Source: Myxococcales bacterium
GTDB taxonomy: Bacteria > Myxococcota_A > Polyangia > Polyangiales > Ga0077539
Direction: 5' to 3'
Assembly (NCBI GenBank): GCA_016793325.1
Contig: JAEUKI010000052.1
Coordinates: 186,001 to 250,000, forward strand
Length of the DNA stretch: 64,000 bases
Both the position numbers and the translations under genes were made by a program. Below are positions 17,366 through 27,200 of the stretch, in pieces. How positions within the stretch are numbered: the first letter of the stretch is position 1; every line of letters begins with the position of its first letter. The notes below the pieces were generated by a model. That model made no database searches. It was not told the DNA's origin and saw only the letters and a list, made by a program, of their open reading frames with translations.

Positions 17366-18324
17366 GGAAACCACACTCCATCGTAGTCCTCGTGCGACAG
17401 CGGTAGGTCGAGCCACGGCGCGCGCTCGTGCGTGGTGCGGTAGGGGCTCACGCGCTCGCTGAAGCGCGAGGGGTAGTAGTTCTGCATGAAGAGCAGCGCC
17501 GCTGCGCGCTCGAACTCGTTTTCGAACGCGAGGATCTCGCGCCGCGCTTCGTCGCTCTTGCACGCGCGGATCGCGCGCGCGATCTCGCCGTGGTCCCATT
17601 TCGTGGGCTCCCATTCATCGTTCGTGGTGTCGCCCTTGTGGGGCGTCGGCCAGTTTCCGTTGCGCCAGAGAGAGACAGCGCCCGGCTTCGCGAAGGGGTC
17701 GACGTACGCTCCGTCGAGCCACGTGTTGAAGTGAACGTGCGGTGTTCCCCAGGGAAACGTCACGACCGCGTCGATCCCGCTGTAGCCCGACAGCGCCACG
17801 GGCTGACCGCGCGACACGGTGTCACCCGGTCGCACGAGCGCGCGCGCGAGGTGATTGCTCGTCGTGATCAAGCCTCGGCCGTGATCGATGAAGACCTTGA
17901 GACCACCGCGGTTGAACTCGCTCGAAACGCGCACCACGAGGCCCGGCGCCGCTGCGACGACGACCGTTCCGGGTGGGACCGCGAAGTCCGTCGCGTTGTG
18001 GCTGTCGTACGTGAGCTTGGTTCCGAGAAAGTCCTCGACGTCCGTGACGCGCACGCTCCAGCCCTTCTCGGGCGGCGGCTGTCGATAGTTGAACAAGTTG
18101 TAGATCGGAACCAACCGACCCTTCGGGGCGCGCCCGAGCCACAGCGGAAACGACAACCGCGGCTTCATGATCTTGAGGCTCGAAGGTCCCCACAGCGTCT
18201 TCGGCGTCTCTTTGTCGCCGCCGAGCGCGAGGCGAACCTCCGCCAATCGTCGCGAAATCGGCGCTGTGACGCCGAACATCTCGGGAATAGAAACCGGCTC
18301 CGGCCGTCGAGGCTTGTTGTTCAT
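17338..18324 (-). CDS. M23-family (LytM-type) metallopeptidase-like protein
   Basis: A 328-residue protein with a LytM/M23 beta-domain. The zinc site is intact: His109 and Asp113 (SHNATDFAVP) and the HxH pair His196/His198 (PHVHFN). The surrounding sequence is typical of the family (GLKVFIDHGRG, VSRGQPVALSGYSG). Family members cut peptidoglycan cross-bridges or act as scaffolds. The protein starts MNNKPRRPEP with no signal peptide, so it may be cytoplasmic or exported by another route, which is odd for a cell-wall enzyme. The 120-residue C-terminal part is Trp/His/Arg rich and unassigned. It is divergent from the S41 protease gene with only 39 bp between them. Confidence 0.85.
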   Translation of the reverse strand: MNNKPRRPEPVSIPEMFGVTAPISRRLAEVRLALGGDKETPKTLWGPSSLKIMKPRLSFPLWLGRAPKGRLVPIYNLFNYRQPPPEKGWSVRVTDVEDFLGTKLTYDSHNATDFAVPPGTVVVAAAPGLVVRVSSEFNRGGLKVFIDHGRGLITTSNHLARALVRPGDTVSRGQPVALSGYSGIDAVVTFPWGTPHVHFNTWLDGAYVDPFAKPGAVSLWRNGNWPTPHKGDTTNDEWEPTKWDHGEIARAIRACKSDEARREILAFENEFERAAALLFMQNYYPSRFSERVSPYRTTHERAPWLDLPLSHEDYDGVWFPHGVEPPRP

Positions 18325-18351
18325 GCGGGTGGGCGTTCGGGCTACGGCGGG

Positions 18352-18357
18352 TATACT
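18352..18357 (+). promoter_or_regulatory. Probable -10 element, leaderless S41 protease transcript
   Basis: TATACT (5 of 6 matches to the sigma70 -10 consensus) ends 6 bases before the ATG at 18364. Transcription would therefore start at or next to the A of the start codon, giving a leaderless or nearly leaderless mRNA. No clear -35 is present. Confidence 0.45.
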
Positions 18358-18363
18358 CCGCGC

Positions 18364-21300
18364 ATGCGAAGGTTTCGAAGCGCCGCATGGAAGGCGCTAG
18401 TCGTGCTGCTCGCGGCAGCGTGTGCATCGTACGTGACGATCGCGAACAAGGGGGCTGGGTTCGGGTTTCACTTCACGGTGCGCGCTGGGCAGAACGCGAC
18501 GGCGCAAGCACGGAGCGAGCTTCCGAGCCGACCGCGGCGCGAGCGCAATCCCAACTACGATCTCACGCGAATGGTGGCGCTGCGCTTCGCGCTGCTCGAG
18601 ATCAACAACTCGTACGTCGACCCCACCCGCGTTCATCCGCGGCAAATGCTGTTGAAGGGGCTCGAGGCCATTCAACGCGCGGTCGCGCAGGTGCTCGTGC
18701 GCCACGAAGACGGCACGCAACGCGTGACCGTCGTCGCGGACACGGCCGAGCGGACGTTCGACCTCGCGAGCGTCGATTCGCCGTGGAAGCTGCAGGCCAA
18801 GTGGGGCGAGATCTTCGCGTTCTTGCAGGGGCAGCTGCGCTCGCACAACGAAGTCGACCTGCAGAACGTCGAGTACGCCGCGGCCAACGGCATGCTCCGC
18901 ACGCTCGATCCGCACTCGATCCTGCTCTCGCCCGAGCAGTACTACGAGATGCGCATCCAAAACGGCGGCGCGTTCGGCGGGCTCGGCATCGTGATCTCGC
19001 TTCGCGACGGCGTGCTGACCGTCATGAACATCATGCCGGGCACCCCCGCGGCGACGCAGGGGTTGCACCAGCACGACCGCATCATGCGGATCAACGACGA
19101 GAGCACGCTGAACATGACGCTCACCGAGGCGGTCAATCGACTCCGCGGCGAGCCGGGCACGCCCGTCGATGTGTGGATCCGTCGCGAGGGCGCGGGTGGC
19201 TGGCAAGAGCCACGGAAGTTCACCCTCACGCGCGCAGAGATCCAGGTCGACTCGGTCGAGTCGCGCATGCTCGCGAACAACGTCGGGTACGCGCGGATCA
19301 AGTCGTTTGCCGAGGACACAGGCGCAGAGCTCGCGCGCGCGCTCGACCGACTGCGCGGGCAGAACATGCGCGGCCTCGTGCTCGATCTCCGCGGAAATCC
19401 CGGCGGATTTCTCGATCAAGCCGTCGAGGTCAGCGACCTGTTCCTCCGGTCGGGCACCATCGTCGTGACCGCTGGCAACCGCCGCGAGGGCCGCGACGAG
19501 CGCGCCGCCGAAGAGCGTGGAACGGAGCCGAACTACCCCATCGTCGTTCTCATCGACGGCGGCTCCGCGAGCGCGAGCGAGATCGTCGCCGGCGCGCTCA
19601 AGAACAACAACCGAGCCCTCATCGTCGGACAGCAGTCGTTTGGCAAGGGAAGCGTCCAGACGATTCGCCCGGTCGGTGACGGCGGCGCGCTCAAGATCAC
19701 GATCGCGCAGTACCTCACCCCGGGCGACGTGAGCATCCAGGGCGTGGGAATCACCCCGGACATCGAGCTTCGGCCGATGACCGTCGACGCGCTCGACATG
19801 GACCTCGAGGCCGACAAAGCGTACCTGCGCGAGTCGGACCTCTCGGCGCACCTCACGAGCAATCGCGCCCGTGAAGCAGGCCGCGCCGCGGAGGTGCTCA
19901 ACTACTACTTCGCCGTCGAAGAGCGCGAGACGCTGAGAAACCTAGGGCCCGACGAGGCGCGAGAGAGCCAGCGCGAGGACTTCTCGATGCGCTTCGGGCG
20001 CGAGCTCATCTCTGCGGGCGTTCGCTCGACGCGGCTCGATGGGCTCGCCGACGCGCGGCCGCACATCGCGCGCATTCGCCAGCAGGAGCTCCAGTCCACG
20101 ATCCGCGCGCTCGCGGCGCTCCCGCAGCGCGTGGAGTGGACGGAGGGCTCGGATGGTGGCGCGCCGAACCTCGAGGTGACCGCGACGGCGTCGAGGCCGA
20201 CGGTCGTTCCTGGCGAGACGTACGACATCACCGTGACCGTGACGAACCGCGGTCGAACGCCGGTGTTTCGCTTGCGCGCGACGACCAAGAGCGACAACCC
20301 GCTCTTCGAGAACCGCGAGCTCGTGTTCGGCCGCGTCGACCCAGGCCAGAGCCGCTCGTGGACCGTGCCCATGGGCCTCTGCCAGATCGAAGGCTGGCGC
20401 CCAGGAACCACCACGCGCCCGCCGCCCAACGCCCGCCGCGTGTGCACGGTCCCCCGTGGCTCGCTCTCGCGCGTCGACGGCGTTCGCTTCGAGTGGAGCG
20501 CGTCCTTCAACCGCGTCCCGACGACGTCGCCAACGCTACGCGCCGAGGTCCGCGGCCTCGAGCGGCCCATGTACGCGTACGGCTGGCAGCTCGCGGACAA
20601 CGTCCGAGGCAACGGCGATGGACGCCTGCAGCGCGGCGAACAAGCGACGCTGTTCGTGACCGTTCGCAACAGCGGCCGCGGCCGTGGATTCGCGACCAAC
20701 TTCAACCTCAAGAACCTGTCGGGGCAGGGCGTTCTGCTCAACGCAGGTCGCTTCAGCTTCGATCACTTCGACGCGGGCGGCGAGCAGCTGTTGGCGTTCA
20801 CGTTCCAAGTCGAGAACAACTTCCGCGCGAACGAGCGCGAGGTGAAGCTCGAGCTGCAGATCGAAGACGAAGACCTCCGCGAGTTCGTGACCCACAAAAT
20901 CGTGCTCCCGCTCTCCGAAGCGGGCGCCGTCACCGCCGCCACGGGAACCTGGACCGCCAACCCCGACGCGCGCGGCTACGAGACGTTCGGCGCCAACGCG
21001 CGCGCCGTCGCCCGCTTCGCCGCCGGAATGCGCTTCCCGATCGCCGCTCAGTCGGGCAGCGACTGGGTGCGCGTCGAGCCCGTTCGGGCGCACCCCGTGT
21101 GGGTCCGTCGCCAAGACGGCGGCAGCGCCGCGGCGCCCGCGCGCGACGCTCGCGTGGCGTGGCTCCTCCACAACGAGCCGCCCATCATCGAGTCGAGCAT
21201 CGGAGACGCCCTCGCGGTCCGCTCGGCGACCCTCCAATTGACGGGGTCCATCCGCGACGAGTCGCGCGTGCTCGACTACTTCGTCTTCGTCGGTCCCCGA

Positions 21301-21531
21301 AAGCTCGTCTACCGCTCCAACCGCAACGCCCAGGACCCCCGCCAAGCGCGGATCGAGACCGAGGTCTCGCTTCGGCCGGGCAGCAACGTCGTGACCATCG
21401 TCGCCCGCGAAGACGAAGACACGATCGCGCGACGCTCGTTCGTGATCCGTCGTGACGGCCCCAACGGCGAGCTCCTCGCGACGCCTCGGGCTGGAGAAAA
21501 CCACGACGAAAGCGCGGACGACGAAGAGTGA
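18364..21531 (+). CDS. S41 C-terminal processing protease with long C-terminal extension
   Basis: A 1055-residue envelope protease, about twice the usual CtpA length. The N-terminal hydrophobic segment ends in LAAAC (Cys20), so it may be a lipoprotein. A PDZ domain covers about residues 190-290 (FGGLGIVISLRDGVLTV). The S41 core follows with LVLDLRGNPGG, the catalytic Ser403 in GGSASASEIVAG and Lys428 in SFGKGSVQT; the 25-residue spacing matches Tsp and CtpB. Beyond about residue 600 come two CARDB-like beta domains (VPGETYDITVTVTNRGRTP; GEQATLFVTVRNSGRG) and an unassigned C-terminal beta region. The extension probably binds a substrate or surface partner. ATG at 18364 chosen for the signal segment and upstream -10. 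Confidence 0.92.
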   Translation: MRRFRSAAWKALVVLLAAACASYVTIANKGAGFGFHFTVRAGQNATAQARSELPSRPRRERNPNYDLTRMVALRFALLEINNSYVDPTRVHPRQMLLKGLEAIQRAVAQVLVRHEDGTQRVTVVADTAERTFDLASVDSPWKLQAKWGEIFAFLQGQLRSHNEVDLQNVEYAAANGMLRTLDPHSILLSPEQYYEMRIQNGGAFGGLGIVISLRDGVLTVMNIMPGTPAATQGLHQHDRIMRINDESTLNMTLTEAVNRLRGEPGTPVDVWIRREGAGGWQEPRKFTLTRAEIQVDSVESRMLANNVGYARIKSFAEDTGAELARALDRLRGQNMRGLVLDLRGNPGGFLDQAVEVSDLFLRSGTIVVTAGNRREGRDERAAEERGTEPNYPIVVLIDGGSASASEIVAGALKNNNRALIVGQQSFGKGSVQTIRPVGDGGALKITIAQYLTPGDVSIQGVGITPDIELRPMTVDALDMDLEADKAYLRESDLSAHLTSNRAREAGRAAEVLNYYFAVEERETLRNLGPDEARESQREDFSMRFGRELISAGVRSTRLDGLADARPHIARIRQQELQSTIRALAALPQRVEWTEGSDGGAPNLEVTATASRPTVVPGETYDITVTVTNRGRTPVFRLRATTKSDNPLFENRELVFGRVDPGQSRSWTVPMGLCQIEGWRPGTTTRPPPNARRVCTVPRGSLSRVDGVRFEWSASFNRVPTTSPTLRAEVRGLERPMYAYGWQLADNVRGNGDGRLQRGEQATLFVTVRNSGRGRGFATNFNLKNLSGQGVLLNAGRFSFDHFDAGGEQLLAFTFQVENNFRANEREVKLELQIEDEDLREFVTHKIVLPLSEAGAVTAATGTWTANPDARGYETFGANARAVARFAAGMRFPIAAQSGSDWVRVEPVRAHPVWVRRQDGGSAAAPARDARVAWLLHNEPPIIESSIGDALAVRSATLQLTGSIRDESRVLDYFVFVGPRKLVYRSNRNAQDPRQARIETEVSLRPGSNVVTIVAREDEDTIARRSFVIRRDGPNGELLATPRAGENHDESADDEE

Positions 21532-21622
21532 CGCCGCGCGCCCGCGCGCGCTCTTCGCCGATGTTCTGTCGATTCGCCGCGAAATTGACGGGACGGTAAG
21601 GTATTTTTGTGTGCGTCTTTAG

Positions 21623-21652
21623 TGGACGTCCGCGAGGGGCGAGTGCTATGAC
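21623..21652 (+). promoter_or_regulatory. Candidate sigma70-type promoter of the H1-like gene
   Basis: TGGACG (21623-21628) and TATGAC (21647-21652), each 4 of 6 to consensus, are separated by 18 bases. Transcription would start near 21659, giving a leader of about 70 bases before the ATG at 21727. This is a plausible but weak match in GC-rich DNA. Confidence 0.35.
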
Positions 21653-21675
21653 AGCGCAGAAGTCACGGCTTTTTC

Positions 21676-21689
21676 CGGGGCGGGCCCCG
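21676..21689 (+). promoter_or_regulatory. Small hairpin in the leader of the H1-like gene
   Basis: CGGGGCGGGCCCCG forms a 5-bp GC stem with a 4-base loop. It is preceded by a T run (CTTTTTC) and lies about 37 bases before the start codon. It could modulate translation or stabilise the leader; chance is possible in such GC-rich DNA. Confidence 0.25.
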
Positions 21690-21726
21690 ATTCTGTCGAC
21701 GGCGTGCGCCCCCAAAGGTATCGACC

Positions 21727-22545
21727 ATGGGCAAGGGCGACGCAGCAAAGTCAGGTAAGAACGCAAAGGCCGCAGCCTCCACGGCGAAGGCCAGCGCCAA
21801 ACCCGCGGCGGCAGCCGGCAAGGGAGCCAAAGAGGCTGAGAAGAAGCCTGCGGCGCCCGCCAAGCCGGCGGCTAAGCCCGCGAAGGAGCCAGAGAAGAAG
21901 GGAGCCCCTGCGAAGCCCGCAGCGGCCGCAAAGCCTGCTCCCAAGGCGGAGGCAGCCAAACCCGCAGCGAAACCCGCTTCGGGTGACGGCAAAGCCGCCA
22001 GCAAGCCGGGAGCTCCGGCGGCGCCTACGACCTCGGCCGAGGTCGCCGGCGTCGTTCGCAAGAAGAAGAACGTCAAGCGCGGCGCTCCGCCGATGCTTCC
22101 GCGGCGCAACCTCAAGCGGGACATTCCCCCGCCCGGTTCGCCTCCGCCGCCGCCCCGCGCTCCGATGATGCCGGGCTCGCTCCACGCGCCGGCGCGCGCG
22201 CCCGAGGACGCGGACGCCAAGAAGAAGAAGCTCAGCCAGATCAACAACCTCCTGACGCAGCTCAAGGGGATGAAGCGCTCGATCGGCCGGCAGTTCTTCG
22301 AAGTGGGCTTGATCCTCACGAAGCTCTCGGACCCGGATCTCTACAAGACGCGCAACTACGCGTCGTTCGACGCGTTCGTCGAGCGCGAGATCGAGCGCGA
22401 GATCAACATCGGCCGCTCCGAGGTCTCCGCGCTCATCAAGATCGTGAAGCTCTTTCAACAGAAGGCCGCTGAAGAGATCGGCCTCGAGCGCCTCCGCGCC
22501 GCGTTGAAAGTGATCTACCCGGACAACCCCGCGCCCGCGACCTGA
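21727..22545 (+). CDS. Histone H1-like Lys/Ala/Pro-rich protein with helical C-terminal domain
   Basis: 272 residues in two parts. Residues 1-105 are almost only Lys, Ala and Pro with repeats such as KPAAKPAKEPEKKGAPAKP, like histone H1 tails and bacterial Hc1/Hc2-like proteins. Residues 115-165 are a basic Pro-rich linker (RRNLKRDIPPPGSPPPPP). From about 165 comes a folded alpha-helical domain (SQINNLLTQLKGMKRSIGRQ, then YASFDAFVEREIERE and GRSEVSALIKIVKLFQQK). Its helix-turn-helix-like spacing resembles the DUF3102 type of DNA-associated domain, though that link is tentative. It is likely a nucleoid-associated DNA-binding protein. The gene stands alone with 195 bp upstream and 357 bp downstream non-coding. 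Confidence 0.8.
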   Translation: MGKGDAAKSGKNAKAAASTAKASAKPAAAAGKGAKEAEKKPAAPAKPAAKPAKEPEKKGAPAKPAAAAKPAPKAEAAKPAAKPASGDGKAASKPGAPAAPTTSAEVAGVVRKKKNVKRGAPPMLPRRNLKRDIPPPGSPPPPPRAPMMPGSLHAPARAPEDADAKKKKLSQINNLLTQLKGMKRSIGRQFFEVGLILTKLSDPDLYKTRNYASFDAFVEREIEREINIGRSEVSALIKIVKLFQQKAAEEIGLERLRAALKVIYPDNPAPAT

Positions 22546-22902
22546 TCGCGCGTCGCGCGACGGTGGGGGCGCTGCGTCCGACGCACTCCGGTGGGGCAAC
22601 AAACGCATCGCGCGATGCTGAAAAGTGCGCGGATGCAATTTTGTCGCGTGCTCGATCGCGCTGCGCGCCGACGACTCGCGTTTCGAGGGGCCAACTGGCA
22701 CCTGCAAAAATCCCGGGCGACCGCTACAATCTCCGCCCTCCCCATAGGGCTCGACGCGCGGTCGATGTTCGGCTCCGCGGCGCGCTCCGTCTGCGCCTGT
22801 AATGACTGCCAACGACCCGTACCCTGCTGACCGCGCTCATCGTTCGACCGTCTCTCGCTCGAAATCGACCGCACACCATGGCACCGACGCGGAGGGGCGG
22901 CG
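22546..22902. other. Non-coding stretch before the CNNM/CorC gene
   Basis: 357 bases with no gene I can support. The only signal is CTACAAT (TACAAT at 22725-22730, 5 of 6 to a -10 element) with a poor CTGCAA at -35 distance. This could be the promoter of the downstream gene with a leader of about 165 bases. Nothing else stands out. Confidence 0.4.
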
Positions 22903-24207
22903 GTGATCTTCGGCCTGCTGCTCACTGCGGTCTTCGTCTTCCTCAACGGCTTCTTCGTCGCGGGCGAGTTCGCGCTCGTGAAGCTGCGGGCGACGCAGGT
23001 CGATCGCCTCGCGAAGCTCGACACGTCCGCAGCGCGCGCCGCCGTGGACGTGTGCCGTCGCTTGGATCGGTACCTCTCGGCGACGCAGCTCGGGATCACG
23101 CTCGCGTCGCTCGGCCTCGGGTCGGTGGCCGAGCCCGCGGTCGCGCACGCGATGGAGGGAGCCTTCATTCGGATCGGCTTGCCCGCGGCGATCTGGGGCC
23201 GCGTGGCGCACGCGCTCGCGTTTACGATCCTGACGGCAGCGCACATTTTGTTTGGAGAATTGCTGCCCAAGCTCATCGCCATCTCGTCCGCTGAGAAGGT
23301 CGCGCTCAGCGTCTCTCGGCCGTTGCGGGTGTTCTATTGGCTCTCGCTGCCGGGCCTCGTGATCTTGAACGGAGCCTCGACGGTGCTGCTGAAGCTCCTC
23401 GGGTTTCCGTCGCTGCACGACGCGGAGGGAGCGCTGTCCGAAGAAGAGATCCTCGGGATGTTCGCGCAGGCGTACGTGAAGGGCGCCCTGTCGGACGAGA
23501 AGAAGAAGCTCCTCGAGCGCGTGATGCGCTTCTCCGACGCGACGGCGCGGCAGGTGATGGTTCCTCGCTTGGACGTGGTCTACGTCGACGCGGACACGAG
23601 CGTCGAGAACGCCATCAGCAAGGCGCGGCAGCACGGATTCACGCGCTATCCCGTGGTCGAAGCGCAGAACCTCGACAAGGTCCTCGGGTACGTGACCATC
23701 AAGGACCTCACAAACGAGCCGCGGCCCGCGTCGCTTCGCGCGGTGATCCGCGACGCGATCGTCACGCCCGAAGGAAAACCCCTCTTCGAGCTCATGCGCG
23801 AGATGCAGCGCGGCCGGCAGCACTTCGCGATCGTGCTCGACGAATACGGTGGAACGAGCGGGATCGTGACGCTCGAAGACGTCCTCGAGGAGATCGTCGG
23901 CGAGATCGACGACGAGCACGACGAGGCGAGCGCGAAGGTCGTTCCGCTCACCGAAGGCGCGTTCAACGCCGACGGGCTCGCGTCGATCAACGACATGGCC
24001 GACGCGGGCATTCAGCTCCCGGCTGACCACGAAGGCGACACCGTCGGGGGCATGGTCCTCTCGCAGCTCGGTCGCATGCCGCGTCCGGGCGACGCCGTGC
24101 GCATCGGAAACTACATCTTCACCGTCGACGCGGTTCGCCGCCGTCGCGTGTCTCGCGTGACGATCCGCCCGAAGCCCATGAGCGAGCGCCCCGTCGCCTC
24201 GGCGTAG
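22903..24207 (+). CDS. CNNM/CorC-family transporter (DUF21-CBS-CorC)
   Basis: A 434-residue inner-membrane protein of the HlyC/CorC/CNNM family, linked to Mg2+/Co2+ transport or efflux. The N-terminal DUF21 domain (about residues 1-190) has hydrophobic segments starting IFGLLLTAVFVFLNGFFVAG and the conserved TAAHILFGELLPK. Two CBS motifs follow (about 205-330: RQVMVPRLDVVYVD, FAIVLDEYGGTSGIVTLEDV). The C-terminal CorC_HlyC domain holds DHEGDTVGGMVLSQLGRMP. The length is standard. The GTG at 22903 is supported by GGAGGGG at 22891-22897, six bases upstream. It is single, and convergent with the fused spermidine-synthase-like gene. Confidence 0.92.
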   Translation: MIFGLLLTAVFVFLNGFFVAGEFALVKLRATQVDRLAKLDTSAARAAVDVCRRLDRYLSATQLGITLASLGLGSVAEPAVAHAMEGAFIRIGLPAAIWGRVAHALAFTILTAAHILFGELLPKLIAISSAEKVALSVSRPLRVFYWLSLPGLVILNGASTVLLKLLGFPSLHDAEGALSEEEILGMFAQAYVKGALSDEKKKLLERVMRFSDATARQVMVPRLDVVYVDADTSVENAISKARQHGFTRYPVVEAQNLDKVLGYVTIKDLTNEPRPASLRAVIRDAIVTPEGKPLFELMREMQRGRQHFAIVLDEYGGTSGIVTLEDVLEEIVGEIDDEHDEASAKVVPLTEGAFNADGLASINDMADAGIQLPADHEGDTVGGMVLSQLGRMPRPGDAVRIGNYIFTVDAVRRRRVSRVTIRPKPMSERPVASA

Positions 24208-24234
24208 CGCAGCTCGCGTCCCCCTTCGGTCTGT

Positions 24235-27200
24235 TCAGCGACGGAGGTCTTTGTCGCTCTCGCCGGGCTCGTCGGTGATCGCGAGCGGCTGCGCGGGGGG
24301 CTCCGGGCGTTCGGGGTCGTCTGCGAGCGGCTCGCGCTCGTGTTCGCGCGCGGGGGCCTGCGCGACGAGGTCGATCCATCGCGACATCGCGGCCACTGCG
24401 AGCGCGAAGTCGCCTCCGTGAAAGCGCGCTCGCGCGATGAAGAACAGCACCTCGGTGTGCTGCGTCGCCCACGGGAGCTCTTCGCGCGCGAGCCGCTCGA
24501 GGTACTCGGCCGCTTGCGAGAACTGCTGCACTGCGCCCGGTTGAAGGCTCACTTTGTACAGCAAATATCCACGCAAGAGTCGCACAGACGGGCCCGCGTG
24601 GTCGCGCACTTGCGAGGGCAGCCCGTCGAGCGTCGAGAGCGCCGTTCGAAACGAGCCTTGTCGCATCTGTTCGGTCGCTCGCTCGAACGCCGCGAGGAGC
24701 TCGCGCTCGCCTTCGGCGGACAAGTCCGGCGCTGCGCGCGCGGAGTCGAGCCGCAACGCGGGCTCTCGCTCGGTGGTGAGCGCCGTCCACAGGTCCGAGG
24801 CGCGTTCGAGCTCGGGCGGGGCGGGGCGCGTTCCGAGGACGTTGGTCGCGCGCTCGAGGACGTTGAGGACGCGATCGGGCCTTCCGTTGGCGAGCATCGC
24901 GGTCGCGATGCGCCCGAGCGAACGGGCGCGCTCGACGGGTTCGGTCGAAAGAACAATGTCGTCGATCACGCGGCCGTAGGGCCATCGATCGTCGTAGAGC
25001 GTCTCGACGTAGCCCGCGAACGCGTCGTAGCCGATGAGGTCTCGCGGCGCGGCGAACTCGATGCGCGCGTTGTCGTCGGTGTTGAGCGGCGCGGGGACGC
25101 GACGGCACGTCGATGCTGGGCACTCGTCGTGGTTGGTCGAGAACATCTTTCGCGTCCAGCGGCCTTCTTCGAGGCGCTCTTCGTACTGGGCGTACCGGAG
25201 CACTTCTTCGCGCGAGCCGAAGAGCGTGCGAGCGATGAGGTCCTCGGCGCGGTCGATGCGCGCGGGGGCGAGGGCCGTGCGCCCGCGCTCGCTCGCGTCG
25301 ATGAAGCGTTGAATTCGTGGGACGTCGAGGGTGATCGGTCGAAACGACGCGAGCACGACGGTGTCCGACGAGAACGCGTCCGCCGAGAACACGCGCACGT
25401 GCGGAAAGACCTCGGCGATCGTGCGGTAGATCGTGCGGATGTTGTCCGGCGAGAGCTCGTAGAGCTGCACCCACTGGACGAAGATCCCGTCGGGCGCGAG
25501 CGACTGCGAGGCGGCGCGAAAGTGATCGACGGTGAAGAGGTTCGAGACGCCGGTGATCCAAGGGTTGGACGGCTCGGAGATCACGACGTCGTACTTGCGC
25601 GGGGTCGTCGCGAGAAAGTTGCGACCGTCGTTGTTGATGACCGTGAGCCGCGGCGCTCGAACGTACGGAAAGTCCCGAAGGGGATACTCGAGGTGATTGA
25701 CCGACGAGAAGTATCGCGAGGCGTCCAGCGTGGCGCGCTCGAGCTCGATCACGTCGACGCGTCGGACGGGCCATTGGAGAACCGTTCCGACGGTGACGCC
25801 CGAGCCCCAGCCGACGATGCTCACGTCGAGGTCCTGCGGCCCGCGCGGGTGCGCGAGCAGGGGAATCGCTCCGACGAGCACCTGCGTGGGCATGTCGTCG
25901 CCGTTGGAAGCGTCGACCTTTCCGTTGTTCTTGAGCGCGAGGTGCGAGGTCGTCCCGGTGGTCCAGCGCTCGACGGTCACCGTCGTGGTCACGCCGTCGC
26001 GGTAGTAGATCGGGTTTCCGTCGTCGAGCCCGCGCTCGCGGTCGGACTCGCGGTTCTCGAAGCACTGGTTGTTCTCGCGGCGGATCATCGAGTCCGCGAG
26101 GCTCAAGCGAAACACGCCGAGCGTCATGCGCTCTTGGTTCCACGGCTTCGGAAACACCGTGAACCGCCCGTGCGAGCGCGCGAGGCGCCCTTCGCGACCG
26201 ATCACGACGCCCGTCGCCGCGATCGCCAGCAAGATCGCGGCGACCGGGACGATCACGTATTTCACTGGCTCTTCGCCGGGCGAAGCGAGCAAGAGGTAGA
26301 GCGCGATCGCGAGGTTCACCGCCACCGCGACGTAGAACGCGGTCTCGAGGCCCACCGCGGGCATGATGAAGAAGCCCGTGAGAAACGACCCGAGGATCGA
26401 GCCGATCGTGTTCATCGAGTACACGCGGCCCGTGTCTCCGCCGACCTCGTCGCCCTGCCGCGCGAACGCGCGCACCGCGAGCGGAAACGTCGCGCCCATC
26501 CCGAGCGTGGGCGGCAGCGCCGTCGCGAGCGCCGTGAAGAACGAGACGAACTGCACCGTCCCGATGTCGTTCGAGAACTTCAGGTCCGAGCCGCGCCCGC
26601 ACGAGTCCGTCGCGACCATCGCGAGGTACAAGAACATCTGCGGGATCTTGTCCTGAAAGTAGTAGACGCAGACGGCGCCCACGGCGATCAAGAGCTGCAC
26701 CGTCCCGAGCGCGAGCGTTGGTTTTCGATACGTTCCTGCGATCGCGAGGCCGAGCGTCGCGACGATGCTCGTGGCGACGAAGATCATCATCGAGACGCGC
26801 GTCCCGTAGACCGCGAGCTGCAAGAGCGCGACGGCGACGAACGCGATCGCGACCGCGGCCGCTTGCGTGATCTTGGGCTTGGCCTTGAGCACCGCGCCCG
26901 CGAGCGCGCTTCCTCCGCCGATCCCCACGAGAAACGCTGACAAAATGATGGTGAACGAATAGACCGAGCTCCCGATCACCATGTCGAGCGCGCGCGACAG
27001 GATCACTTCGTACGAGAGCGCCGCGAAGCCCGAGCCCGCTGCAGCGATGAGCGTCGCAACGCGAAGCGCGCGCGTCGCGGGCTCGTCGATGACGTCCTTG
27101 TCTTGCTTCTCCGGCGGCTCGTCGGACGTTCGCTCGCGCTCGGGTTCGCGGTCGTTTGCGTCGGTGGCCTTGGTCGAGGCCGTCTCGTCGCGCGCGCCCT

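Noticed and set aside
21585..21607. TTGACG as a -35 for the H1-like gene
   Set aside because: No -10-like hexamer at 16-18 bp; the nearest T-rich run is only 11 bp away. The pair at 21623/21647 is better.
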